From: JAKIYB01 sp964590255
GTDB lineage: Bacteria > Armatimonadota > Hebobacteria > CAIYQO01
Reading direction: 5' to 3'
NCBI GenBank assembly: GCA_964590255.1
Contig: CAZPYA010000007.1
Span: forward strand, 1-64,000
DNA: 64,000 nt
This document shows positions 54,396 through 62,625 of this stretch, one piece after another. The stretch's first letter is position 1. Each line of letters starts with the position of its first letter. The position numbers and the translations under genes are program-made. The notes under the pieces were generated by a model. It was not told the origin of the DNA. It saw nothing but the letters and a program-made list of their open reading frames with translations, and searched no databases.

Positions 54396-55829
54396 CGTGC
54401 GCTTCGGCAGCGCCGGCACGTTGACGTAGACGACGGTCGAGGTACTGCCGGTCAGGGAGTAGGTGGCGGTGATGCGCACCGGGATGCGCCCATACGCGGT
54501 GCCGGTGGGCACCAGCCGCCAACTGTATTCATCGTCCTCGGCCTTCTTCACCAGCCGTTCCTGCATCCCCCGCAACGTCAGGTTGTTGTAGCTGAGCGTC
54601 TGACCATCGGCCAGCGCCAGGCCTTCGCCCGGATCGATGCTCACGCTGACATTCGGCTCGTCGATGAGCGAGTTATTGGTCACCCAGGCCGAGATTTCCG
54701 CGTAGTTCGGCGCATAATACCCGTTCTCGACCGGGAGGGTGGTTGGATCATCGCCGTCGCGGAAGCCGAGCCAGTCAGGCCCGTAGGCGGTAAGCGAATA
54801 GTGCCCCACCGTGTTAAATTGCGCCCAATTGAACTGCACCTCGCCGGTGATTTTCCGCGTGGCATTCGGCGCCAGCGTCAATACCGGATAATACAGGCCG
54901 ACGCCGGTGTCATCGGCGAGGGCATCGCCGAGCAGCAGCGGCCACGGTTCGCCAGCATTTTCCGGCAGCAACGCTTCCTGAATATCAGTCCATGCATAAT
55001 CGGGCAATGCGTCCCAGTTGGCGAAAACCAGACGCGACGGCCGTGTGACGGTATCACGCAACGGCTGACTGCCTTTCCACCAAGCCCGGTAGCCGTCATC
55101 GACGCCGGGGTTCTCTGGATATTCGATATACCATTTGTCGGGCACGGCGCTGCCCACGTATTCCGAAGTGACGTTCGTCGAGGTGCCGCCGGGGAAGCGA
55201 TAGGGTGATTCCAGTATGTTCTTCAACGGTGTCATGCCACTGGCGTTGGTTGCCGTGCGCAGCGGCTCGTTCGGCGGCCAGGAGATGTTCTCCAGCACGC
55301 GAAACCCGACGCGGCGCGAGTAGGGCGACAGGTTTTTCAGGGTGTATTCCCATTTCACCACGTCATGCACGAGGCGCATGCGGAACTCCACCGACATCGG
55401 GTACTCTTCGTCGTTATTCTTCCAGATGTAGCCAGCGCTACGCAGGTCGGGCTTCACGGCGGGGAAATCCTGAGTATCCGCTGCCTCGCCGACGCGAATC
55501 TCCTCGTCGCTATCAGCAATATACAAATATGCCTCTGACTGCAGCACCAGACGGCAATCGTCATCATACGGTGTGAACGGGTTGCCGTTCGTGGTGCCGA
55601 AGAACCACGAGCCCATCGTGTCAGCGCTGGCGTTGTCGGCGCCCATGCCGGCGCGCGTGGTCGGGTTCGCCCAGAAATAGTAGCCGGGCGGATCGATGCC
55701 GACGCCGGGCGGCGGCGGTGGCAAGTAGATCACCTGCGCTACCGCGGTGGTAGCCAGGCTTATCAACAGCACCGCGGCAACGAGGCCGGCGGTGATGCCC
55801 TTAATCGATGACAGATTACGTCGATGCAT
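53046..55829 (-). CDS. exported protein with shared C-terminal module and FlgD-like Ig domain
   Basis: The product is 927 residues from the ATG at 55827-55829, chosen because GGAGGGA lies just upstream. The signal peptide ends near AVAQ (residue 32). Residues 40-480 form an unfamiliar beta-rich domain (NNDEEYPMSVEFRMRLVHD). From about 480 it carries the module shared with two neighbours: GRAYWLKV, LYKGWNAISTPF, KPYQGFWLYAS, then a beta-sandwich (WPDLSNLPAGLPVVLTD), then a FlgD-like Ig domain (GRLVRTLSPGRSSGELTTSI). No catalytic residues are recognised. It sits between the giant protein and the M6 protease gene in one directional cluster. Confidence 0.75.
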   Translation of the reverse strand: MHRRNLSSIKGITAGLVAAVLLISLATTAVAQVIYLPPPPPGVGIDPPGYYFWANPTTRAGMGADNASADTMGSWFFGTTNGNPFTPYDDDCRLVLQSEAYLYIADSDEEIRVGEAADTQDFPAVKPDLRSAGYIWKNNDEEYPMSVEFRMRLVHDVVKWEYTLKNLSPYSRRVGFRVLENISWPPNEPLRTATNASGMTPLKNILESPYRFPGGTSTNVTSEYVGSAVPDKWYIEYPENPGVDDGYRAWWKGSQPLRDTVTRPSRLVFANWDALPDYAWTDIQEALLPENAGEPWPLLLGDALADDTGVGLYYPVLTLAPNATRKITGEVQFNWAQFNTVGHYSLTAYGPDWLGFRDGDDPTTLPVENGYYAPNYAEISAWVTNNSLIDEPNVSVSIDPGEGLALADGQTLSYNNLTLRGMQERLVKKAEDDEYSWRLVPTGTAYGRIPVRITATYSLTGSTSTVVYVNVPALPKRTLQPATHLIGFPFQLDADPNDGVNTADARTALGLGPNVQLVSYDPVTSSYKYAASDGVTLEPGRAYWLKVNNTTPLSLTNATAVSQREAYRVQLYKGWNAISTPFQFTTEWGKCRVIWNSEEYPFADALARGLIRPELWAWDPLKNVYTPPVNPAPLNATTTELKPYQGFWLYASESCRLVYSPDTTLAVMNPNTTGARSANRTAGTAERWQVNLLVQAGEAKDTLNVFGVAPASTEAGTDGNLMEPPISPIGLSAYFARRDGTRAAGNYAQYLQAPGGAKTWTFEVQCTRAETLVALRWPDLSNLPAGLPVVLTDETTGQQVSLRTSTGYSYNSGQGGVRRFTLQAGGQLERLRFSQVQVVAGKASAPGAAVRYALSLPAAVTLEWRTPTGRLVRTLSPGRSSGELTTSIWDGCDAQGRRLPGGLYLCTLTAEAADGQRTRTSLTVPVK

Positions 55830-55862
55830 GCTAACGTTCCCTCCACGCACTGGCCGCACCCC

Positions 55863-57200
55863 TTATTGCGCGGGCACGAGCGTCACGGCTTTCGCCGACT
55901 GCCCATTGCCGGTGACGGCAAGTACCTGGCATTGATACGCGCCATTGGGGACAGTCCGCCCCTGCGTATCCTTCCCATCCCATGTCACGGACACTAACCC
56001 GGGCGCGCACACGCCGACCGCCAACCGGCGAAGCAGCGTGCCCGTTGCCGAACGAATCTCCACGGTGAGCGTCGCAGCCTGCGTTACCTGACAGGAGATC
56101 AGCACGGCTCCCGTGCCGCGCGTGCGCAGCGCGCGCAGCTCTTGCACCCGCGGGGTGCCCGTCGTCTCCTGTGCCACGGTGAGGCTCAGGCGCCGGCTGG
56201 TTTCCGTCGCGCCCAGTGTCACCGGGAAATTGACCGCGGTGCGCAGGTAGCGCTCCTCGCCGGTGACGCTATCGCGCAGCGTCGCCGTCATGCCGGCGGG
56301 CAGCCGGGTAAGATCTGGCCAGGTGAGCATTACCTGCCCGCCCGCCGGACCGGTCACGTCAAGCTGCCACGTTACCCGCGGCGCCGCCTGTCGGTAATCG
56401 CGGAAAAGGCTGCCGCCCCCACGGGTGGCGGCGCTGGCCAGCCCGATGCCGCCCGGCGCCGCCGGCGGGGCATACAGGTCCAGCCCGTTGTCAATACTGT
56501 CCGTGGTCGTCGGCGCCACGCCGAGGATCACGCGCGTCGTCGCGCCGTCCGCGCGTGCCTGCACTGTCATCTCCCAGTTGGCCGCCGTGCCACGCGTGCG
56601 CACCGGACCCTGCACCGCCGCGGCGCGTCCGGCGCTTATCGGTTGGAAGATCAGGTTCAGCGGCTTCGCGGCGGTGCCGACCTTGGCGTGCAGCCAGTAG
56701 CCGCTCCACGGCTCCAGCGTGCCGCCGGGCAGCAGCGACGTGACGTAGGCCCCATTCGCCCAGGTATAGAGCGCCGGATCGAGCAGTCCGGCGGTGGCCG
56801 CTTCGGCGATGCTGTAGGTTACGCCGTCATACTCCGCCAGCAGCGAACCGAAAGACACCGCGAAGCTGAACGGGTTCCCGATCATGTTGAACCCTTGCGC
56901 CAGCGGCACCACGAATTGCCGGTCGCTGGGCACCATGTCGCCAGCCAGGCGCAGGGCTGCGGTGGCCACGCCCTTCCGTACCCAGTAGCCTTTCCCGGCG
57001 GGGGCGACGCTGTTGGCCGGATTGGTGCGGTCGTATGCCGCTCCATCGGTGTTCGTCAATTCGGCGAAAGCCGTCGGATACACCGCATAGCTGTTCGTCA
57101 GCGGGTTATAGCGCGCCAGTTCCAGGGTGTTCTGCCCGACGAAGACCATCGGCACCGTGCCAACGCCCATTACCGGCAGGCTGATCATGCGCATCTCCGC
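55863..57200 (-). repeat. C-terminal paralogous module, copy 2
   Basis: The portion of the M6 protease gene coding for the shared module (from about ISLPVMGVG to the stop codon). Confidence 0.6.
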
Positions 57201-59039
57201 CGCCAGCATTTTCTCGGCGACGGTGAAGTTGAGCGTCTGCGTAACGGTGCCACCGAGCACCGTATCCAGCGAGGTAACGACCAGCCGATAGGTGCCCACC
57301 GTCAGCGGGCCGGCGAGGGTGCCGTTGAGCGGCACCGTGAGCTGCCCGGTATTGGCGTTGTAGTAGGTGGCCACGTTGCCCAGCGCGTTGCTGATCAGCG
57401 TCACGCCGTTCAGCGTCACCGTCAACTGGTTGACATCCAGGCTGGGGGCGACAATGCCGACCACCGGCTTGGTGACATACACCGTCGTGCCCGGCAGCGG
57501 ACTGGTGAAGGTGACCGTGCTGCCGGTGCCGGTCTGCAGGTCGGCGATCACCGAGGTGCCGACGATGCGAATGTTATTGACGTCGACATAGGTATTCATG
57601 CCGAGGTAGCTCGTGCTGGCCGGGTTAGTCGTCGGGCCGAAATGCGTATTGTTGATCGTCCCCGGGAAAGCCGCGGAGGCGCCGACATTATAATAGTAGG
57701 TATTGACGGTGACGGGCACGGTCTCGTACAGGTCGTCCGACGTGACGATTTTCACGCGCTGATGCGAATAGGCGGTCTGCAGATCGTTCATCGCCAGCGA
57801 GCCGACAGTGTCGTCGACGTGATAGATGAGCAAGCCAGGATTCGGCAGGAAGCGGTCATATCCGATCTGCTGCCGGTTCTCGATGAGGAAATATTCCTTC
57901 GAGGCGGTGGACCCATTCGTCCACAGCCGATAGGCGATGCCGGTGGTCGTCTCCTGCGGCGGGATCGTTTCGTTCGCCCTGCGTCCCGGCACGTTGATGA
58001 CGGCGGTCCAACCGAGCAACTGCTTGCACCAGGCATCGGGATGCGCCGGGGTGCTGCCGAAATACGTCCGTGCCGGATCGTAGGGGATCGATGAGTAGGA
58101 CGGCTCGGTGGCGGCGCGATCCGGCAGGTAGCTGCCGGTGGCCATCAGCGTCCAGTTCCCGAGTGTCAAGCCGCTGTTGTAATCCGTATCGTAGAGGTCG
58201 GGCAGGCCGAAAGCATGACCGACTTCATGCGCCCAGATGCCGACCACGTCCCAGTAATGCGGGATGAACGGGGTGGCGATGCTCTTATTCTTTTCGTAGG
58301 CCTGGATATCCAGCAACTGATTCGCGGCTTTTAAAATCCCGTCATTGCACATCGTCTCTGGAACGGTGACGTAGCCGTAAATCTCTGCCGGGTCATTCGT
58401 CAGGATCGGCGTCGTGAGCCGCGCGGTATACGAATACAGGTCGAGTGAGGTGGTGCTCGGGTTGTTCTCGATCGCAGCTCCGGCGTGGATGAGAAGAATG
58501 CCGTCATAGAGCGAAAAGTCGATTTTGCCGTCGGCGAGGGTGACCGTATCGCGCATCAGCGAGGAGAAGATGTCTTCCTTCGTGCTGGCGAAGTCAGCGC
58601 GATACTCGGCAATGGTGCCGGGCAGGCGCACCACATTGGCCAGTGTCGTCTGCAGCGCTACACGGTTGCCGGAGACTTCAGTGTAATATTGCGCCAGCAT
58701 GCGCAGGCGGCTTTCCAGGTAGCCCGGCTGGCTGGCCGGCCCCCAGGTGCTGTAGGGGAACGCGCCGGTACCCGAGGTTCTGGAGTCGGTATCCGGGATG
58801 AACTCGACCGGAATCACCAGCAGCTTCACGACGCCGGTGGTGGGCAGCGCTACGCCAAGCTGTTTGATGGTGCCACGGGTGGCGGCCACCGCGGCACGCG
58901 GGAACGGCACGTCCCGCGACAGCGCGGCCGTGGCGCGGGTCGGGAATACCAACGGCGCGGCGCAGGCGTGCCGGGACGCGCCGGCGAGCAGCAGGCCCAG
59001 AACCGCCAGGACAAATGATACTCGCGAAAAGCTGGTCAT
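55863..59039 (-). CDS. secreted M6-family metalloprotease with shared C-terminal module
   Basis: The product is 1058 residues from the ATG at 59037-59039 (MTSFSRVSFVLAVLGLLLAG), a clear signal peptide; the 45-codon upstream extension is noncoding in character. The catalytic site HEVGHAFGLPDLYD (His271, Glu272, His275, Asp281) has the HExxHxxGxxD pattern of M6 (immune-inhibitor-A-like) peptidases, with a Met-turn candidate at Met299 in NWTLMATG. Residues after about 500 are an Ig-like region, then the module shared with two neighbours (GKGYWVRK, GFNMIGNPF, WSGYWLHA, TWPDLTRLPAGM) and a FlgD-like Ig domain. It could process neighbouring surface proteins. Confidence 0.85.
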   Translation of the reverse strand: MTSFSRVSFVLAVLGLLLAGASRHACAAPLVFPTRATAALSRDVPFPRAAVAATRGTIKQLGVALPTTGVVKLLVIPVEFIPDTDSRTSGTGAFPYSTWGPASQPGYLESRLRMLAQYYTEVSGNRVALQTTLANVVRLPGTIAEYRADFASTKEDIFSSLMRDTVTLADGKIDFSLYDGILLIHAGAAIENNPSTTSLDLYSYTARLTTPILTNDPAEIYGYVTVPETMCNDGILKAANQLLDIQAYEKNKSIATPFIPHYWDVVGIWAHEVGHAFGLPDLYDTDYNSGLTLGNWTLMATGSYLPDRAATEPSYSSIPYDPARTYFGSTPAHPDAWCKQLLGWTAVINVPGRRANETIPPQETTTGIAYRLWTNGSTASKEYFLIENRQQIGYDRFLPNPGLLIYHVDDTVGSLAMNDLQTAYSHQRVKIVTSDDLYETVPVTVNTYYYNVGASAAFPGTINNTHFGPTTNPASTSYLGMNTYVDVNNIRIVGTSVIADLQTGTGSTVTFTSPLPGTTVYVTKPVVGIVAPSLDVNQLTVTLNGVTLISNALGNVATYYNANTGQLTVPLNGTLAGPLTVGTYRLVVTSLDTVLGGTVTQTLNFTVAEKMLAAEMRMISLPVMGVGTVPMVFVGQNTLELARYNPLTNSYAVYPTAFAELTNTDGAAYDRTNPANSVAPAGKGYWVRKGVATAALRLAGDMVPSDRQFVVPLAQGFNMIGNPFSFAVSFGSLLAEYDGVTYSIAEAATAGLLDPALYTWANGAYVTSLLPGGTLEPWSGYWLHAKVGTAAKPLNLIFQPISAGRAAAVQGPVRTRGTAANWEMTVQARADGATTRVILGVAPTTTDSIDNGLDLYAPPAAPGGIGLASAATRGGGSLFRDYRQAAPRVTWQLDVTGPAGGQVMLTWPDLTRLPAGMTATLRDSVTGEERYLRTAVNFPVTLGATETSRRLSLTVAQETTGTPRVQELRALRTRGTGAVLISCQVTQAATLTVEIRSATGTLLRRLAVGVCAPGLVSVTWDGKDTQGRTVPNGAYQCQVLAVTGNGQSAKAVTLVPAQ

Positions 59040-59130
59040 ACGATTCTTCCCCGTACCGGCGCGCACAGCCACATCCTGGGGGGATGCGGCTGACAGGCGC
59101 GTTGAGTCTGTTGTGAAAGGACCGGGCATC

Positions 59131-61113
59131 TTATCTCCGTGGTCGCAAGCGATTCTCACCGCGACCGCTGCCATGGTTCTTATCTAACGTTCCCGGAGCG
59201 ATGATATGCGTCCGCGCCGACCGAGGTGGAGCGGCGGGCAGGTCGAAGGCATAGATCTCCGAGAACACCCATCCGACCTGATTGGGATCCGAGTAGTAGC
59301 TCGGACGCGGGTCGACATCGCGGCGGGCGCCGATGCGCCAGTAGATAGTGCGCGTCCGGCCGACCTGTGCCACATCGTACCAGATGCCGCCGACATCCGT
59401 GGCGTTATACAGGTTCTGCAGCGCGTAGGTGATGGTCTGGTAATCCACCCCACTCTGCCCGTTTTTCATGAGCGCCAGGTCATCGCGAATGGTGCGACTT
59501 GTCGGGAAAGTCGAGTCAGTGGAGAGCTGCAGGTAATAGGTAGAGGCGCCCAGCACCGTCTCGCAGCGGAAGTTCCCGTCCACCGGCAGCACGCCCGGCA
59601 GCGGGGTGTCCAGCACCGGCGGAATGAGCAACGTCACGCGCCGCGAAGTGGGACCTTTCAGGCCGACGAACAGGCGGTACTGGATTTGATCCTGCTGCTG
59701 CTGCTGGGTCATGTCGAAGTCTTTGTAGACGACGGCGATGTTGTAGCCGGTGGTCTGCCCGGCCGCCAGCGGCACGCGGTGACAGGTGATGTTGTAGGTC
59801 TGCGGATCCAGGGTGACATCCGGATTTTGCAAGTCAGCCAGGTCGGTGGCGTAATCGACGGTGCGCGTGAAGGTAATTTCGCCCGTCTCCTCATCGACTT
59901 CGATCTCAATCTCCGTGTCTTCCATCACGTCGCCCACGGTGGGCAGCGGCGCGGCGCTGTCGATGTAATACATCTGCTCGGCCGGCACCACCGCGATGGG
60001 CGCGTAGGGGTTCGTGTCACGGTAAATCACATAGGCGACGACCTTGTCGCGATGCGGCACCGTCCACTGCACCAGGTTCGCCCCGAAGATGTTGCTGGTA
60101 TAGTGCGCGTCGGCCAATGACACCGCCACCGGGCTGACGCTCGCTTTCAGGTCGTTGTTGCCGGCATCGCCGGCCACCCAGCCAACTAATGCGGCTAACG
60201 CCAGCACGCTGACGATGGTCATGCCGGCTTTTTCGCGCTTGATCGGGGTGATATGATCGATCGGCTTGAGGTCGAAGACGGGCACTGCCTTGTCGCCCAG
60301 CGCCATGCCGCGCTTCTCCAGCACTTCCGCCACCGACTCGGTGGGATTCACCATCGTCAGGCGGATTTTACCGGTCACCGTTTCGCGACGGATGGTGGTG
60401 AGGATCATCCCCTCGGTGAGGCCGATGGTGGCGCCGCCGCGGAGCTGCACTTCATTGTTGTGCGACGAGGTGAGCACCGTGGCAATGGGCAGCCGATTGC
60501 TGAGCAGCCGGTAGGAGGTCTGGTACGCCGCGGTGGCCAGCGCCTCCTGCACCAGCACGTCATCGTTGCCGGTGTAGGCGATCTTCGGGGAGCTGCGCTG
60601 CACCACACGGGCGCCGTTGATCGGTAGCTTGGTGACCTTGCTGATCACCAGCGTGCTCACCGTCACTTCGGCATACTTGCCGTCGCGCCCGGTGACGATC
60701 TTCACGTTCTCGACATTGCCGGTGACGGTGTAGGGGCTTTTCATGCGCTCCGCCACCTGCACCTGGGCATCGGTGCCCAGCGGGATGGTGAGCCCCTCCT
60801 GTATCAGCACCTTCTCCACGTCTTCGCGCTTCTGCACTTCGAACTTCTTCGTGTTCAGCAGTTCGATGGCCAGCGCGTCGGCAAAGAGGCGGCCCAGCAT
60901 GCCGGTCCGGTATTCGGATCGGTTGACGTAGTCGAAGACGACGATCGAAACCGGCTTGGTAATCGGTTGATTGAAGAGGTCGGCGAAGTCTTCGCTCGTC
61001 GCTTGCGCATAGACCGGGGGGGGAGCCAACGGCAACAGTAATGCGATCAGCACCAGGCCACTGAGCATGCTGGCAATCAGCCGCCCGTGACGGCCGCGAA
61101 TCCATTTGGACAT
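59131..61113 (-). CDS. CsgG-like exported membrane protein with FN3 domains
   Basis: The product is 660 residues from the ATG at 61111-61113 after AAGGAG; the upstream extension is rejected. Signal peptide 1-36. Residues 55-205 match the CsgG fold (VVFDYVNRSEYRTGMLGRLF, FEVQKREDVEKVL), and 205-285 resemble the FlgT C-terminal domain (GGATIGLTEGMILTTIRRE). A membrane helix lies at 296-314, then FN3-like domains to the C-terminus, with an acidic insertion near 435-455. The same plan begins the giant protein downstream. CsgG forms the curli secretion channel; this protein lacks a recognised pore region, so a periplasmic or envelope assembly role is inferred. Confidence 0.75.
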   Translation of the reverse strand: MSKWIRGRHGRLIASMLSGLVLIALLLPLAPPPVYAQATSEDFADLFNQPITKPVSIVVFDYVNRSEYRTGMLGRLFADALAIELLNTKKFEVQKREDVEKVLIQEGLTIPLGTDAQVQVAERMKSPYTVTGNVENVKIVTGRDGKYAEVTVSTLVISKVTKLPINGARVVQRSSPKIAYTGNDDVLVQEALATAAYQTSYRLLSNRLPIATVLTSSHNNEVQLRGGATIGLTEGMILTTIRRETVTGKIRLTMVNPTESVAEVLEKRGMALGDKAVPVFDLKPIDHITPIKREKAGMTIVSVLALAALVGWVAGDAGNNDLKASVSPVAVSLADAHYTSNIFGANLVQWTVPHRDKVVAYVIYRDTNPYAPIAVVPAEQMYYIDSAAPLPTVGDVMEDTEIEIEVDEETGEITFTRTVDYATDLADLQNPDVTLDPQTYNITCHRVPLAAGQTTGYNIAVVYKDFDMTQQQQQDQIQYRLFVGLKGPTSRRVTLLIPPVLDTPLPGVLPVDGNFRCETVLGASTYYLQLSTDSTFPTSRTIRDDLALMKNGQSGVDYQTITYALQNLYNATDVGGIWYDVAQVGRTRTIYWRIGARRDVDPRPSYYSDPNQVGWVFSEIYAFDLPAAPPRSARTHIIAPGTLDKNHGSGRGENRLRPRR

Positions 61114-61244
61114 GGTGGCGCTTGCTCCTTTTCCGATGGGCTGCTCCGCGGGAACGCCGCGAAGGCCAGATACACGACACGGGAGGGCGCCTGCCGACGC
61201 GGCGGACTGGCGTCTGTCTCCCGGCTTTCCACTAATTTCGCTGC

Positions 61245-61266
61245 CTAAGGGAGGATTCCTCCCTAG
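61245..61266. repeat. small inverted repeat downstream of the partial surface gene
   Basis: AGGGAGGA/TCCTCCCT arms with a 1-base spacer (one bulged A beyond), about 20 bases after the stop at 61286 on the minus strand. It may be a weak terminator or a processing site. Confidence 0.4.
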
Positions 61267-61285
61267 CGGTCCATTCAAACGTATT

Positions 61286-62625
61286 TTAGCGTAAAGATAC
61301 CAGCGTCACCAGCCCGGTGCCGCGCGCCAACCGGCCGCCGCTGCCGCCGGCCCGCACTTCGACCAGGTAGCTGCCCGCGGGCACGGCGTGCCCGGCGGCA
61401 TCCCGACGGTCCCATGCCAGCGTGGTGATGCCCGCGTCGGCGGCGAGATTCGTCGCCAGCGTGCGCACCAGCCGTCCGGTGGCGGTGCGGATAGTCACGT
61501 CCACGCGCGCCGCTTCGGTGAGCGTGAAGCTCACCAGCGTCTCGGCGCGCCCGACGCCGCCGTTAGTCCCGCGCACGTCGCCGACCACCAGGCCGGCCGC
61601 CCGTGGACCCACCACCAGCTCGAAGTCGCGCGTCGCGCCATCGGCCCCCGCCCGGAAGCGGTACTGGCCGGTGGTCTGCAGATAGACCACCTGCTGCGTG
61701 GTCAGATCGCGCAGGGTCGCCTGCAGGCCGGACGGCAGTTGCGCCGCCAGCTCCGGCCACGCCAGCACGATCTCGGCGTTCGCCTGATTTGAGGTCACGC
61801 GGAGCTGCCAGCGCTTCTCGCCGGCGCCCGGTGCCCGCAGATCGCTGGAGAAGTCACCGCTGTCGTCGCCCCAGGCACGGTGCGGGAACGCCAGGCTGAC
61901 GTATCCGCCGATCGGCAACGGGGGCTCGCGCAGATCGTGTCGGTTGCTGAAGCCGTCGAGGGCGTCCGCCGACACGCCAAAGTAGTTGGCGCCGTCGCGA
62001 TAATCGCCCGCCCGCGCCTCCAGCCGCACCTGCCAGGCGCTGGCCGTGGGCGCGCGTCGCGTCGCCCGTGTCACCTCCGCCGCGCGAGTGGTCGACCGGT
62101 TGGAGACCGCCAGGCGAATGGTACCGTTCTTCGCCGTCACGTAGAGCCAGTAACCGCGGTAGGGCTGCATCATCGTGCTCGGCACGTAGGCAAGGCCATT
62201 CCAGGTAAAGAGGGCGTTGCCGACCTTGCCCGCCGTCACCGCCGCCGGCCAGGTTAGCGGCGCCGCGCCGTCGAGCAGCAGGCCGCACTCGTACAGGTCC
62301 ACGGTGAAAGGATACGGATTGCCGATGAGGTTCCAGCCGTGCTGCAGTTGCAGTTGATAGGGTTGGGTGGTGTCGGCGGGCACGCCTTCCGCGGAGACGG
62401 TGAGCGGCGCGGCGAGCTTCGCCCAGTACCCTCGACCGGGCAGCAACGGCAACGGGTTCGCCGCCGTATAGCGGGCATATGTCATATTCGCGGTGTCGTA
62501 GGTCGCCAGCCAGTCGCCAAGCGCCCCCGCCTGTCCCGGGGTCAGCCCGAAGATGGCGCTGGTGGTCATCTGCGTGTAATCGCCCGGCAGCGAGAAGAGC
62601 GCGACGCCTGCGTCGACCGTCAGCA
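61286..62625 (-). repeat. C-terminal paralogous module, copy 3
   Basis: The portion of the partial gene coding for the shared module (from about VALFSLPGDY to the stop codon). Confidence 0.6.

Noticed and set aside
56142..58094. 650-codon plus-strand frame over the M6 protease gene
   Set aside because: Antisense to the HExxH-containing gene, with shadow composition and no start signal.
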